A stretch of DNA of 26,322 nucleotides from the IMG/VR virus record IMGVR_UViG_3300035698_000330, positions 1 to 26,322 of that record; one strand, written 5' to 3'. A program made the position numbers and the translations under genes. The stretch comes from a virus. Position 1 is the stretch's first letter; every line of letters begins with the position of its first letter. This document shows, one piece after another, positions 7,816 through 16,616 of this stretch. Below the pieces are notes generated by a model. The model was given only the letters and a program-made list of their open reading frames with translations. It had not been told where the DNA came from and ran no database searches.

Positions 7816-10800
7816 ATGCCTGCACAATACACTTTAGATGAGATTAAGGCAGCGGCACAGAATGCCTTTAAGAAAGGCAGCTACGAAGAAGCGCAGACGC
7901 TTGATGACCTTTACAAATCCCAGTGGACCGCACAGCAGCCCCAGCAGCAGCCACAGCAACCCGTTACCCCGATGGCTGCCTACCAGGCAAAAGTTGCATC
8001 GGACAAGGCTGACACCAAAGACGGTGCGCTAGGCTACTCAGTTGACCAGGCGCAAAAAATGCTAGGCAAGGGCATTGAAGCCGGTGGCCAGGTCTTTGGC
8101 TCCGATGCGTTGACTCAATATGGCGCTCAAGTAGTTGAACAGCAGGATAAAGATATAGCTGCTGGAGGCTATCAGCCTACCTACAACAAGAGCCTGAGAG
8201 AGACCTACAACGAAGATGGTCTAGGGTCAGCAATTGGCTGGGCGGCAGAGAAAACAGCGGAGAACGCAGCTTCAGGTGGCGCAGCCTTAATTGGTAGTGC
8301 AGCCGCTGCGGTAACTGCTCCGTTTTCCATGCCTCTGGCTGCTCTTATTGGGGGTGTAACCACAGCTGGCGCAGTAGCAATGGGTGCAGGTGAGTCTGCG
8401 TTTGAGCAAGAAGAAAAAACGGGTGAGTATGACGCGAAATTGGCTCTTGGTGTAGGTGCTTTAATAGGCTTCCTTGACAAATTTGGTGCAGGTAAAGTAA
8501 TACCAAAAGACCGCCTGATGAAAATGACGGCAGAGCAAGTTAGCGAAGAATTGGCACAAAAAGGCTTTGCAGACGCGGCAGCAAGTGTTCTTAAAAAGAC
8601 TGGTATTGAGGCGGCTACTGAGACTGCCCAGGAGGGCCTCTCAATAGGTTCAGCCGCCATCAGAGGTGGCGATTACACTCCGCAGGAACTGGGTGACAGA
8701 GCCTTAGAAGCCGCCGTACTTGGTGGCACCACATCGGTAGCTGCACAGGGCGGCATAGGCACTATAGGAGCCGCTACTAATTTAGTCTCTGGCAGTAATA
8801 GCGGATCTCCAGCTGATCAACAAGCTGCGGCATCTTTCGCACAGCGTTTGGCTGAGATTTCAAAAGCAAATGGATATGACCTCACAGATATCGACAAAAT
8901 GTCATCCCAAGGAGCCCGTGAAACTGTAGACAAGGCTCACATCCAATACACTGAGCAACTGAAGCAGCTGTTCAAGGATTTGAAGTCTAGAGTAGCTGTA
9001 ACAGACCAAGACACCCTGTCTGAGGTCTCTGAAAAAATACTAGCAGCGTCAGCCTATCGAGAAGGCCGCAATAAAACAAAAAGCACCGTAGGCGCTCAAG
9101 AGATGGCAGCCCTCGAATCACTGGCAGGCGATACACGGGAAGGCCAGGATGCACTTATGGTACTGCGCCAGCTCAACCAACTTACCCAGCTGCACAACGA
9201 TGGGTACCAGGGCGGTGTGTCTAAAATTACAGACCAGTTCGCTCCTTTGGGTGGTGGAATTGGTTACGACAAGGGTGCTGTTGCAACAGAGCGCCTACTG
9301 CGCCCTCTAGTTTCTGGAAGCGCAGCCATATCTACTGGTGGTACTTCACTGCTTGCCCAAGCAGCCGTTCAGGGCACAGGGCGTATGATAGACAAGGTTA
9401 CCGGAAGGCGGTCAGTCGTTGACAGGTTTGTCAAAAAGAATCGTGGCCAGCCGGGAATGCCTGGGCCTACCGGACCAAGTCTACGAATGGAAAACATTGC
9501 GACACAAGAGGCAGCTGAACGCGAAGCCCAAGAAGCCCAAGCTCAACAAGAAGCACAGACCGCACAAGAAGCGCAGGACCAGGCCGACCTAAATCAGTAT
9601 GTCTATGATCAAGGCGGAGTACCGTCTGACCAGTCTCCAGTAGGGAAAATGTCGCAGGTCCTAGGTGTTGATGTAGAAACCATAATGGTGCTGACTGATG
9701 AAATAATTACACAGAATGATCAGCCGCAGATTGTCCAAGCAGCTCAAGCAGCCCAGGCTTCAGCTACAACTGGCGGCCAAATTACGGACATGAACCAGCT
9801 TATTTCTATCTTAAAGAAGCGTCTTAACCCAGACCCGCAGTATTGGATTGAGCGCGGTCGCGGAGCTGCACAACAAGGTGCCCAGGTCAAGCTCACTCGT
9901 CAGGAAGAAAACTACCAGCGTGGCATAGAGAACAATCGTAAGGCCGCAGCCGCAATTACCGATGAGCTAAATGCAGACACCAAAGTTGCTAAGGTGGACA
10001 AGGCTCTTTTACTTAAGGCTCTCCAAGACCTTCAGTTAGACTTAGGTATAAACCCGGTTGCTACCCTCGAAAGCATGTATGCACGGCTCCAAGAGAAAAA
10101 CGTCGATGCAGCCGCTATCGATCAGTACCTTGGTCCGTACATGGAGCGAGTCGTTCAGCAGCAGGAGTCTAAGCAGCAGGTTCTTTCTGCCCAGGACGAA
10201 GTCCAGGACCTAAGTGAGCCTATGGATTCGCGTGGTCTGGCTGCTCCTGTTTTAGAGGAGACTGCAGAGCAGCGTAAGCAAAGAGCCGAAGAGCAAGGGT
10301 ATGACACTTCGACTGTCTACTACCACGGAACAGCCGCGGACTTTGACTCGTTCTCAAAAGGTGAGCTTGGGCGTGTTACTGAGGCTCGCTCCGCAAAACA
10401 AGCGTTTTTCTTTAGTGACAGCTCCCGCACAGCACAAAGTTACGCGCATAACACTGCGGTAAACATGCCTGTATTGGAAATAATTAAAGATGCTAATGCT
10501 GCCGAAAGACAGGGTGACTTTGATAAGTATGACGCCTTACTGGGAGAGGCAGAGGCACTTGAAGCCAGCCTAAACGCCGAGCGCCGCAACGGTCAGAATA
10601 TAATCCCAGTCTATCTCCCTAACGATGATTCACTTAGAATTAAAAACATGAGAGGGAGGTCTTTTGACGACTTTGGAGTGTCCGATGAAATTTCTGAGGA
10701 GCTGAAATCGGCCAAAAGAGATGGTCTAAAAGGAGTCAAGTTTTTAAACTTTAATGACTCTGCTGGCCTAGCTGATGACGCTTCTACTCATGTAGCTATT

Positions 10801-11988
10801 TTTGAGCCTTCAAACATACGCTCAGTCAACGCCCAGTTCGACCCTGACAAGACAGAGTCCGCGCAGCTAACTGACTCTCGCGCTTTAGGTGTCCCAGCAT
10901 TAGAAAGGGACAGCCAACAACTGGACCTCCCATTCGGGAAGCCCGATGTAATCCCCAAGATGGCTAAACCCACAGTGGTTCAAGTTAAGAATCACATGGA
11001 CAAGGCTCAGGAGATTCTCGAAGTAGCCATCGGTAAGCCTGGCAGTAAGTTTGAAAAAGGTGTCAGTACCGAAGCCGACATTATTCAGATCGCCGAAGTC
11101 CTAAATATATTTCCTAGGATATTTGATAATCGAGGAGACTATCAGGCGGCCTCTGGAAAATCTCAAAATGACACAAGTATTGGTAACTTTTTGGACTACG
11201 GAGATTCCAAGGGTGAAGCACGAGTTCTTGCTGCAAACGTCATAGAACAAGGGAAACCTATTGGTAACCTGAACTTTCTTATTACTATGATCCACGAAAT
11301 TATTGGTCATGGTCTTGAGAGTAGGGACTACCGTAACGCTAAGGCAGACTCTTACTCAATGTCTAATTTTCATCCACAAAGTAGTGGTTATCAGCATGCT
11401 AATAGTGGAAGCCTCCGTGGTGTAATTGCTCAGACATTAGGTATCGCACTTGACAGGGGCGGCTCTAGTAAACAGGAAATAGAAAGCGCCCGTAAGATCC
11501 GCGCCGAAATTGAAGCTATCCAAGATGAGATTGAAGTTTCCTTTGAGAATGCTCCTGAGTTAGGCACAACATTTTTGCGGGACTCACCTATCAAATGGGA
11601 AAAAGAGTTGATCGCTAAGATGGAGAAGGGAGGTGAATTTAGAAAAAGCATTGAAAGGCAGGTTAAAATAAAGCGTAAGATTTACCAAGACCACTTTGAT
11701 TCCTCCACAGATTATACTGAGTACAAGCGTAACAACGCTGAGTTTTCCGTAGACCCTGTCATCCTATATGTAATGAATCCAACCTTGATGAAAAAGGTAG
11801 CCCCAGAAACTGCAAAGTTAATCCGAGGCCACTTTAATACATCTAAAATCCCAGTCTCTTTCCACGCCAACCCTATAGCAACTATCCTGGCCATAATCAT
11901 GTCGGGCATTGCTGCTATGGATGATGAAGAAGAAGAGAAAAATAACCCTGGGGCTCTTACCCCAGAACCTGGGGCACTCACCGCATAG
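7816..11988 (+). CDS. Polyvalent internal protein: ART and HExxxH zincin-like domains
   Basis: 1390 residues. Residues 1-60 are Gln/Pro-rich. Residues ~150-230 hold Gly/Ala hydrophobic stretches (GGAALIGSAAAAVTAPF, LALGVGALIGFLDKFG) that could insert in a membrane. Residues ~560-600 are an Ala/Gln/Glu coiled coil. At ~835-1005 an ADP-ribosyltransferase-like domain is suggested by VYYHGTAADFDSF (His837), AFFFSDSSRTAQSYA and HVAIFEPSNIRSV, as in ART domains of phage polyvalent proteins. At ~1025-1350, MIHEIIGHGLES (His1160, Glu1161, His1165) and AEFSVDPVILYVMNP (Glu1309) suggest a zincin-like metallopeptidase; HExxxH spacing is known from M49 peptidases. It follows two ejection-protein genes, so virion delivery is likely but inferred. 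The upstream ribosome binding site is weak. Confidence 0.65.
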   Translation: MPAQYTLDEIKAAAQNAFKKGSYEEAQTLDDLYKSQWTAQQPQQQPQQPVTPMAAYQAKVASDKADTKDGALGYSVDQAQKMLGKGIEAGGQVFGSDALTQYGAQVVEQQDKDIAAGGYQPTYNKSLRETYNEDGLGSAIGWAAEKTAENAASGGAALIGSAAAAVTAPFSMPLAALIGGVTTAGAVAMGAGESAFEQEEKTGEYDAKLALGVGALIGFLDKFGAGKVIPKDRLMKMTAEQVSEELAQKGFADAAASVLKKTGIEAATETAQEGLSIGSAAIRGGDYTPQELGDRALEAAVLGGTTSVAAQGGIGTIGAATNLVSGSNSGSPADQQAAASFAQRLAEISKANGYDLTDIDKMSSQGARETVDKAHIQYTEQLKQLFKDLKSRVAVTDQDTLSEVSEKILAASAYREGRNKTKSTVGAQEMAALESLAGDTREGQDALMVLRQLNQLTQLHNDGYQGGVSKITDQFAPLGGGIGYDKGAVATERLLRPLVSGSAAISTGGTSLLAQAAVQGTGRMIDKVTGRRSVVDRFVKKNRGQPGMPGPTGPSLRMENIATQEAAEREAQEAQAQQEAQTAQEAQDQADLNQYVYDQGGVPSDQSPVGKMSQVLGVDVETIMVLTDEIITQNDQPQIVQAAQAAQASATTGGQITDMNQLISILKKRLNPDPQYWIERGRGAAQQGAQVKLTRQEENYQRGIENNRKAAAAITDELNADTKVAKVDKALLLKALQDLQLDLGINPVATLESMYARLQEKNVDAAAIDQYLGPYMERVVQQQESKQQVLSAQDEVQDLSEPMDSRGLAAPVLEETAEQRKQRAEEQGYDTSTVYYHGTAADFDSFSKGELGRVTEARSAKQAFFFSDSSRTAQSYAHNTAVNMPVLEIIKDANAAERQGDFDKYDALLGEAEALEASLNAERRNGQNIIPVYLPNDDSLRIKNMRGRSFDDFGVSDEISEELKSAKRDGLKGVKFLNFNDSAGLADDASTHVAIFEPSNIRSVNAQFDPDKTESAQLTDSRALGVPALERDSQQLDLPFGKPDVIPKMAKPTVVQVKNHMDKAQEILEVAIGKPGSKFEKGVSTEADIIQIAEVLNIFPRIFDNRGDYQAASGKSQNDTSIGNFLDYGDSKGEARVLAANVIEQGKPIGNLNFLITMIHEIIGHGLESRDYRNAKADSYSMSNFHPQSSGYQHANSGSLRGVIAQTLGIALDRGGSSKQEIESARKIRAEIEAIQDEIEVSFENAPELGTTFLRDSPIKWEKELIAKMEKGGEFRKSIERQVKIKRKIYQDHFDSSTDYTEYKRNNAEFSVDPVILYVMNPTLMKKVAPETAKLIRGHFNTSKIPVSFHANPIATILAIIMSGIAAMDDEEEEKNNPGALTPEPGALTA

Positions 11989-12009
11989 TCGAATAAGGAG
12001 AGTTATCCG

Positions 12010-12345
12010 ATGAAAGCAACTGTAAAAGATATCCTAGAAATCCTTTCTCAAGTCGAACAAATAAAAACCACTCAACTACTCAACGCAGACCAGCGTCAAA
12101 CCATGCTCACCGAGTTAATGTTTGATGTACCGCTGGATATTTTCTGCCATAACTCCAAAGGTAGTCGTGCCGCTATTTCTGAAATCATTGAGAGAGAATT
12201 ACATGGAAACGCCCCCGCGCAAGCAAAGAAAAAAAGCCCCACCAAAGCCAAAAGTGTGTCCACAAAAAGCCCCCAAGAGGCATTATTTCTCGACTCTAAT
12301 GGAGACACCCGAGGGCCGCGAACTAAGAAGGCAGTGGTCAAATAA
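12010..12345 (+). CDS. Hypothetical protein upstream of terminase
   Basis: A 111-residue protein with a good AAGGAG site about 11 bp upstream. Residues 1-65 are predicted helical (MKATVKDILEILSQVEQIKTTQLL, then EIIERELHG). Residues 68-111 are Lys/Ser/Ala-rich and likely disordered (AQAKKKSPTKAKSVSTK). I do not recognise a family. The last 143 bp overlap the proposed start of the small terminase in another frame. Both reading frames are basic there. A role in packaging is suggested only by position. Confidence 0.5.
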   Translation: MKATVKDILEILSQVEQIKTTQLLNADQRQTMLTELMFDVPLDIFCHNSKGSRAAISEIIERELHGNAPAQAKKKSPTKAKSVSTKSPQEALFLDSNGDTRGPRTKKAVVK

Positions 12346-12724
12346 ACCTAAGGTGAATGGTGGGAGGCCCATCGGTGTAAGTGACGGCCATACTAAAGAA
12401 TCAATCGCTCCTATCCAGGCTAAGGCCAAGATAGATGCAAAAAGGATAACTGAAATCATGTCAGAGAAATACGATATTGAAGACGAGTACCAAAAGGAAG
12501 CTTTGTTCACCGCAGTCGAAGTAATGCGCCTGGTTGGCGAGACTCGAGAGCGTCTAGCAGCCGCTCGTCTGGTTTTAGACTTCACCAAGTCAAAGCCAGC
12601 AGCAAAATCAGATGTGTCAATTCATGCGGCTGAAGATTTCCTGGCCTCTTTACTGATCGAGGATGAGACTAGTGATGAGCAAAATGAAACAATTGAAACA
12701 GATACGGAAACGCCTACTGACTGA
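12203..12724 (+). CDS. terS: Terminase small subunit
   Basis: A 173-residue protein that should recognise phage DNA and load the large terminase. I chose the ATG at 12203 because a GAGAG site lies just upstream; the frame is open further upstream (12122), and an internal ATG at 12299 is possible but lacks a site. The N-terminus is strongly basic (PPRKQRKKAPPKPK). Then come METPEGRELRRQWSNK and GRPIGVSDG, followed by helices (KIDAKRITEIMSEKYD, EDEYQKEALFTAVEVMRLVGETRERLAAARLVLDF), a layout typical of small terminases. The tail is acidic. The call rests mainly on its place overlapping the large terminase. Confidence 0.65.
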   Translation: METPPRKQRKKAPPKPKVCPQKAPKRHYFSTLMETPEGRELRRQWSNKPKVNGGRPIGVSDGHTKESIAPIQAKAKIDAKRITEIMSEKYDIEDEYQKEALFTAVEVMRLVGETRERLAAARLVLDFTKSKPAAKSDVSIHAAEDFLASLLIEDETSDEQNETIETDTETPTD

Positions 12725-14255
12725 GTTTGGGTTCTATTCCAAAGCTTCGCTAAAGATCAGAACCAAGGCGGGAGACATCGCTCCGTTAAAACTTAACTCA
12801 GCACAGAAAATCTTAGACAAAGCCGTCACTGATCAATTAGCAGCCGAAGGCAAAGTCAGAATAATAATCTTAAAGGCTCGGCAGCAAGGTTTAAGCACCT
12901 ACACTGGTGGCTATCTATACTTTTCAGTAAGCCAACGCGCAGCCAGTAAAGCTATGGTTATTACGCATCATGCTGACAGTACCAGGGCACTGTTTGACAT
13001 GACTAAACGATTTCATGAGCATTGCCCTGATATCTTAAAACCACACACTAAATACTCAAGCAGAAGGGAAATGAATTTTGATGTTCTTGACAGTAGTTTT
13101 GTCGTTGCAACGGCTGGCGGAGAATCTATCGGTCGCGGCGAAACACTTACGCATGTACATGCCTCCGAGCTGGCATTCTGGCAAAAAAGTACCGCTCTCG
13201 ACAACTGGAACGGACTCACCCAGGCAGTCCCAAATACACCTGGTACAGCTATTTTTATTGAAAGTACGGCAAACGGCATTACCGGAATCTTTCATGATCT
13301 CTGGGCAGGCGCTGTTGACGGCACTAATGGCTATGTTCCAGTTTTCATCCCTTGGTTTGTCGATATTGATTATCGTGAACCTGCAACATCCGATTTTCTA
13401 AGAACGCCTGACGAAATTGATTTAGCCGGACAGTATGACCTAGACAATGAGCAGCTTATGTTCCGTAGAAAAAAGATAGCGCAGAACGGTCTTGACCTTT
13501 TCAACCAGGAATATCCATCGTCACCAGAGTTAGCCTTCAGAAACACAGGCCGTCCCGTGTTCAACCCTGAGCAGCTCGTAAACGTCCTTAGCGGCACAAG
13601 AGAACTCGAGCAGAGATTAGCCTGGGAAGATTCAGAGTGGCGCGACAATGCCCGTGGTGAACTTATGACCTGGCGTAAACATGTGCCTGGCGAAAGCTAC
13701 TGCATCGGAGCCGACCCATCTATGGGACTGGTCAACGGCGGTGACTACAGTGTCGCTCAGGTGCTGGACTCTAAGAAACGACAAGTTGCTACTTTTCGAG
13801 CCCATGTCCACCCGGATTACTTTGCTGAGATTCTCTTTGCACTAGGTACTTATTACAACGAAGCCCTCGTATGCGTAGAAAATAATTCTCACGGAATACT
13901 CACCTGTACTCGGCTAGGGAAAGACATGGCCTATCCGAACTTTTATACCGAGGTCCAGGTAGACAAGCTGACGGACCGCGAAACGATCAAGCTAGGCTTT
14001 ACGACAACATCGAAGACCAAGCCTTTGATCATTGATCAGCTCAGGGCAGAAATGCGTGATGGCAACATCGAGCTGAATGACAAAGTCACGGTAAGGGAGA
14101 TGATGAGTTATATCGTCACCGAAAGCGGTGCTATGCAGGCAGAGTCTGGCTGTTTTGATGACTGTGTCATGGCGTTGGCCTTAGCAAATCATGTTCACCA
14201 GGGTGCCTGGGAACCAATCGAATCGACTGACAATTACTATATTGAGATGGTATAA
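12675..14255 (+). CDS. terL: Terminase large subunit
   Basis: The packaging motor and nuclease, 526 residues from this start (an ATG four codons earlier, 12663, is also possible; GAGG sits right before it and is better spaced for 12675). The ATPase part shows a Walker A variant KARQQGLST (residues 67-75) and a Walker B-like VHASELAFW with Glu165, where Ser replaces the usual Asp. A likely coupling region, ESTANG, follows. The RNase H-like nuclease part shows Asp347 (IGADPSMG), Glu402 (VCVENNSHG) and Asp495/Asp496 (CFDDCVMALA). Length is usual. The start overlaps the small subunit and the stop is one base from the portal start. Confidence 0.92.
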   Translation: MSKMKQLKQIRKRLLTEFGFYSKASLKIRTKAGDIAPLKLNSAQKILDKAVTDQLAAEGKVRIIILKARQQGLSTYTGGYLYFSVSQRAASKAMVITHHADSTRALFDMTKRFHEHCPDILKPHTKYSSRREMNFDVLDSSFVVATAGGESIGRGETLTHVHASELAFWQKSTALDNWNGLTQAVPNTPGTAIFIESTANGITGIFHDLWAGAVDGTNGYVPVFIPWFVDIDYREPATSDFLRTPDEIDLAGQYDLDNEQLMFRRKKIAQNGLDLFNQEYPSSPELAFRNTGRPVFNPEQLVNVLSGTRELEQRLAWEDSEWRDNARGELMTWRKHVPGESYCIGADPSMGLVNGGDYSVAQVLDSKKRQVATFRAHVHPDYFAEILFALGTYYNEALVCVENNSHGILTCTRLGKDMAYPNFYTEVQVDKLTDRETIKLGFTTTSKTKPLIIDQLRAEMRDGNIELNDKVTVREMMSYIVTESGAMQAESGCFDDCVMALALANHVHQGAWEPIESTDNYYIEMV

Positions 14256-14256
14256 A

Positions 14257-16284
14257 ATGACTAAAAAAGACTATAAGAAGCTCGATGATGAGAACATCGT
14301 CACCCTGCTCGACGATTGCATAGGCAGGTCAGTCGGCTACTCGAATTCTGAGTTGTCGGTTGAGCGCAGCAAAGTCATTGACTATTATAACGGTACACTG
14401 CCACGCCCAATGCATGATGGCAATTCTAAGTATGTCTCGCTTGATGTCTATGACGCAGTCGAGAGCCTTCGCGCTGCCCTGTTAGAAACTTTTAGTTCAG
14501 GTAATCAGAACGTAAAGTTTGCCCCACAGAATGGCGAAGACGTTGAGATGTCGCAGGTTTGTACCCAATATACTGACTATGTCATGCACCGCCAGAACGA
14601 CCTCTACAGCATAATGTCCGGTGCTATATTTGACGGATTGGTAGCCCGGGTAGGCGTAGTCAAAGTCTTCTGGCATGAGTCTATGGAATATGACTACGAG
14701 GAGTTTGAGGACCTTACAGAAGATGAGCTTGATTTTCTTTTGGCGCAAGACGGCGTTGACCTGGTCGAAGATGATGAGGATGACCTTGGGCTACACACAG
14801 GCACTATCAGTATCGAGGTAGACACTAGCCAGGTGGTCATAGAGAACATAGCCCCCGAAGAGTTTCTAATTGAAGCCCAGGCTAAGAGTTTAGACGATGT
14901 CGGTTTCTGCGCTCACCGCACAAAGAAGACACTCAGTGAGCTGCGACAGCTAGGCTACGACGAAGACAAGATAGAGAAGATTGGTGAGCATAACGATGTT
15001 GACATGGAAACTGATCCAGAGGTCATGGCTCGATTTGAAAATACAGGCAATGGCCGAGCGTTTTCTAGTGATGATTATCAGGACCAGGTCCGCACGGTCA
15101 TGGTCTATGAAGCCTACATCATGCTCGATGTTGAGGGCACAGGAGAGGCCGAGCTGTACCGTGTCGTTAAAGCTGGCAACCAGATGCTCGAGAAGTCTAA
15201 GGCAACCAGGAGACCATTCGTGGCCTTCTGTCCCCTGCCTATACCTCACGCCTTCTTTGGTACTAACTACAGCGCCAAAATAATCGCGACACAGAACGCC
15301 AGGACAGTATTAACTAGGTCAATTCTAGATCACGCGATGATTGCAAATAACCCGCGCTATATGGTTCTTAAAGGCTCCCTGACCAACCCAAAGGAGCTGA
15401 TCGAGTCACGAGTCGGCGGCATTGTAAACACTACTCGCCCGGACGCTGTTACACCCATGCTCCAGGCTCCGTTAAACCCGTTTGTATTCCAGACTATCCA
15501 GATGTTGGATGAGGACAAAGAGGACACCACTGGCGTATCTAGGATGTCTCAAGGCATCAACAAAGATGCGCTTTCTCACCAAAATTCGGCAGCGATGGTT
15601 GAGCAGTTAGCGACCATGTCTCAGCAGCGCCAGAAGATAATCGCCAGGAACTTCGCTAGTCAGTTTGTAAAGCCACTGTTTCAAGAAGTCTATCTACTGT
15701 GTGTTGAGAATGAGTCTGAAGAAAAGATCGTGGACCTGGCTGGTAAGTACATCGCCGTCAACCCTCGCGCTTGGAAAGATAAACGCGATGTGGTCATCGA
15801 GATGCACCTTGGCTATGGCGAACAGCAGAAGGAAGCTGAGAAGTATGTACAGCTACACGGCATGCTATCCACCGACCCTAACCTGGCCGCAATGTATGGA
15901 CCTGAAAATCAATACGAACTAGCCAAGAAGATTATGGTGATGTCTGGTATCAAAGATGTCGATTCGTATCTGACCAACCCTGCCGATCTGCCAGAGCCAC
16001 AGCCGGACCCAAGTGAAGAGTTACAAAAGCAAATGCTCCAGCAGCAAATGGAACTCCAAGAGCGGCAAACAGCCGTAGCAGAAATGAAGCTCCAGGTTGA
16101 GCAGCAGATCGCTCAGATGAAACATGATATTGAAATGGCCAAGCTAGAGAACCAGTTAGCTATTGCCAGCGATAACATGGATCACAAAGAAGATCAGTTA
16201 GATCACAAGAGAGTCATTGCAAATGCCGAACTGGCACTAGCAAGACAGGCTGAAGAGATAACTGCAATAGCAAGCCCGAACTAG
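14257..16284 (+). CDS. Portal protein
   Basis: A 675-residue portal, the dodecameric ring through which DNA enters and leaves. The start MTKKDYKKLDDENI lies one base after the terminase stop; the longer open frame upstream only reads terminase sequence. Recognisable stretches: SKVIDYYNG, YVSLDVYDAVESLRAALLETFSSG, APEEFLIEAQAKSLDD, GVSRMSQGINKDALSHQNSAAM and RQKIIARNFASQFVKPLF, a pattern of P22-like or 'head-to-tail connecting' portals of podoviruses. Residues ~585-670 are a long Gln/Glu/Lys coiled coil, fitting the barrel helix. An acidic insert (LVEDDEDDLG) lies near residue 170. A terminator follows directly. Confidence 0.88.
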   Translation: MTKKDYKKLDDENIVTLLDDCIGRSVGYSNSELSVERSKVIDYYNGTLPRPMHDGNSKYVSLDVYDAVESLRAALLETFSSGNQNVKFAPQNGEDVEMSQVCTQYTDYVMHRQNDLYSIMSGAIFDGLVARVGVVKVFWHESMEYDYEEFEDLTEDELDFLLAQDGVDLVEDDEDDLGLHTGTISIEVDTSQVVIENIAPEEFLIEAQAKSLDDVGFCAHRTKKTLSELRQLGYDEDKIEKIGEHNDVDMETDPEVMARFENTGNGRAFSSDDYQDQVRTVMVYEAYIMLDVEGTGEAELYRVVKAGNQMLEKSKATRRPFVAFCPLPIPHAFFGTNYSAKIIATQNARTVLTRSILDHAMIANNPRYMVLKGSLTNPKELIESRVGGIVNTTRPDAVTPMLQAPLNPFVFQTIQMLDEDKEDTTGVSRMSQGINKDALSHQNSAAMVEQLATMSQQRQKIIARNFASQFVKPLFQEVYLLCVENESEEKIVDLAGKYIAVNPRAWKDKRDVVIEMHLGYGEQQKEAEKYVQLHGMLSTDPNLAAMYGPENQYELAKKIMVMSGIKDVDSYLTNPADLPEPQPDPSEELQKQMLQQQMELQERQTAVAEMKLQVEQQIAQMKHDIEMAKLENQLAIASDNMDHKEDQLDHKRVIANAELALARQAEEITAIASPN

Positions 16285-16303
16285 AGATAGCCGGGAACAC
16301 CAT

Positions 16304-16325
16304 GCCCACTTCGGTGGGCTTTTTT
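16304..16325 (+). terminator. Rho-independent terminator after portal
   Basis: Perfect 6-bp stem gcccac/gtgggc with the extra-stable UUCG tetraloop, followed by six T (16320-16325). It separates the packaging genes from the scaffold and capsid genes and is well placed to set different transcript levels for the two. Confidence 0.9.
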
Positions 16326-16345
16326 ATGTCTTAAGGAGACGCAAA

Positions 16346-16612
16346 ATGAAAACTGAAGAAAACCTAGTAGCAGAAGGAGATGACGCGGAAGCATTGCTTA
16401 ATAGCCAAGCGTTTAGTGGAGTAGTGAACAGCTTGATCGAGACTACATTTGAGAAGTTCTGTATGTCTGGTGACAGCCAAGAAAAAGAAAGAGAAGCAAC
16501 CTACCAAGGGTATCGAGCATTAGCTAACTTGGTAGACACACTGAAAGAACGTGTCGCTGTACGCGATCAAATTAATGAGAGAGCAAGCGAAAGCCGCTCA
16601 GAAGAGGAATAG
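16346..16612 (+). CDS. Hypothetical small acidic protein
   Basis: An 88-residue protein of unknown function with an AAGGAG site 7 bp before the ATG, the first gene after the portal terminator. It is acidic and helical (EALLNSQAFSGVVNSLIETTFEKF, then a coil YQGYRALANLVDTLKERVAVRDQ) and ends in SRSEEE. No membrane segment. It lies between portal and scaffold, where many podoviruses carry a small conserved head-region protein of unknown role; an assembly role is possible but not shown. Confidence 0.6.
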   Translation: MKTEENLVAEGDDAEALLNSQAFSGVVNSLIETTFEKFCMSGDSQEKEREATYQGYRALANLVDTLKERVAVRDQINERASESRSEEE

Positions 16613-16616
16613 GACC

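Noticed and set aside
9470-9620. Repetitive Gln/Ala codons as a DNA repeat or CRISPR-like array
   Set aside because: It is a low-complexity coiled-coil stretch within the large gene; there are no regular repeats with unique spacers.
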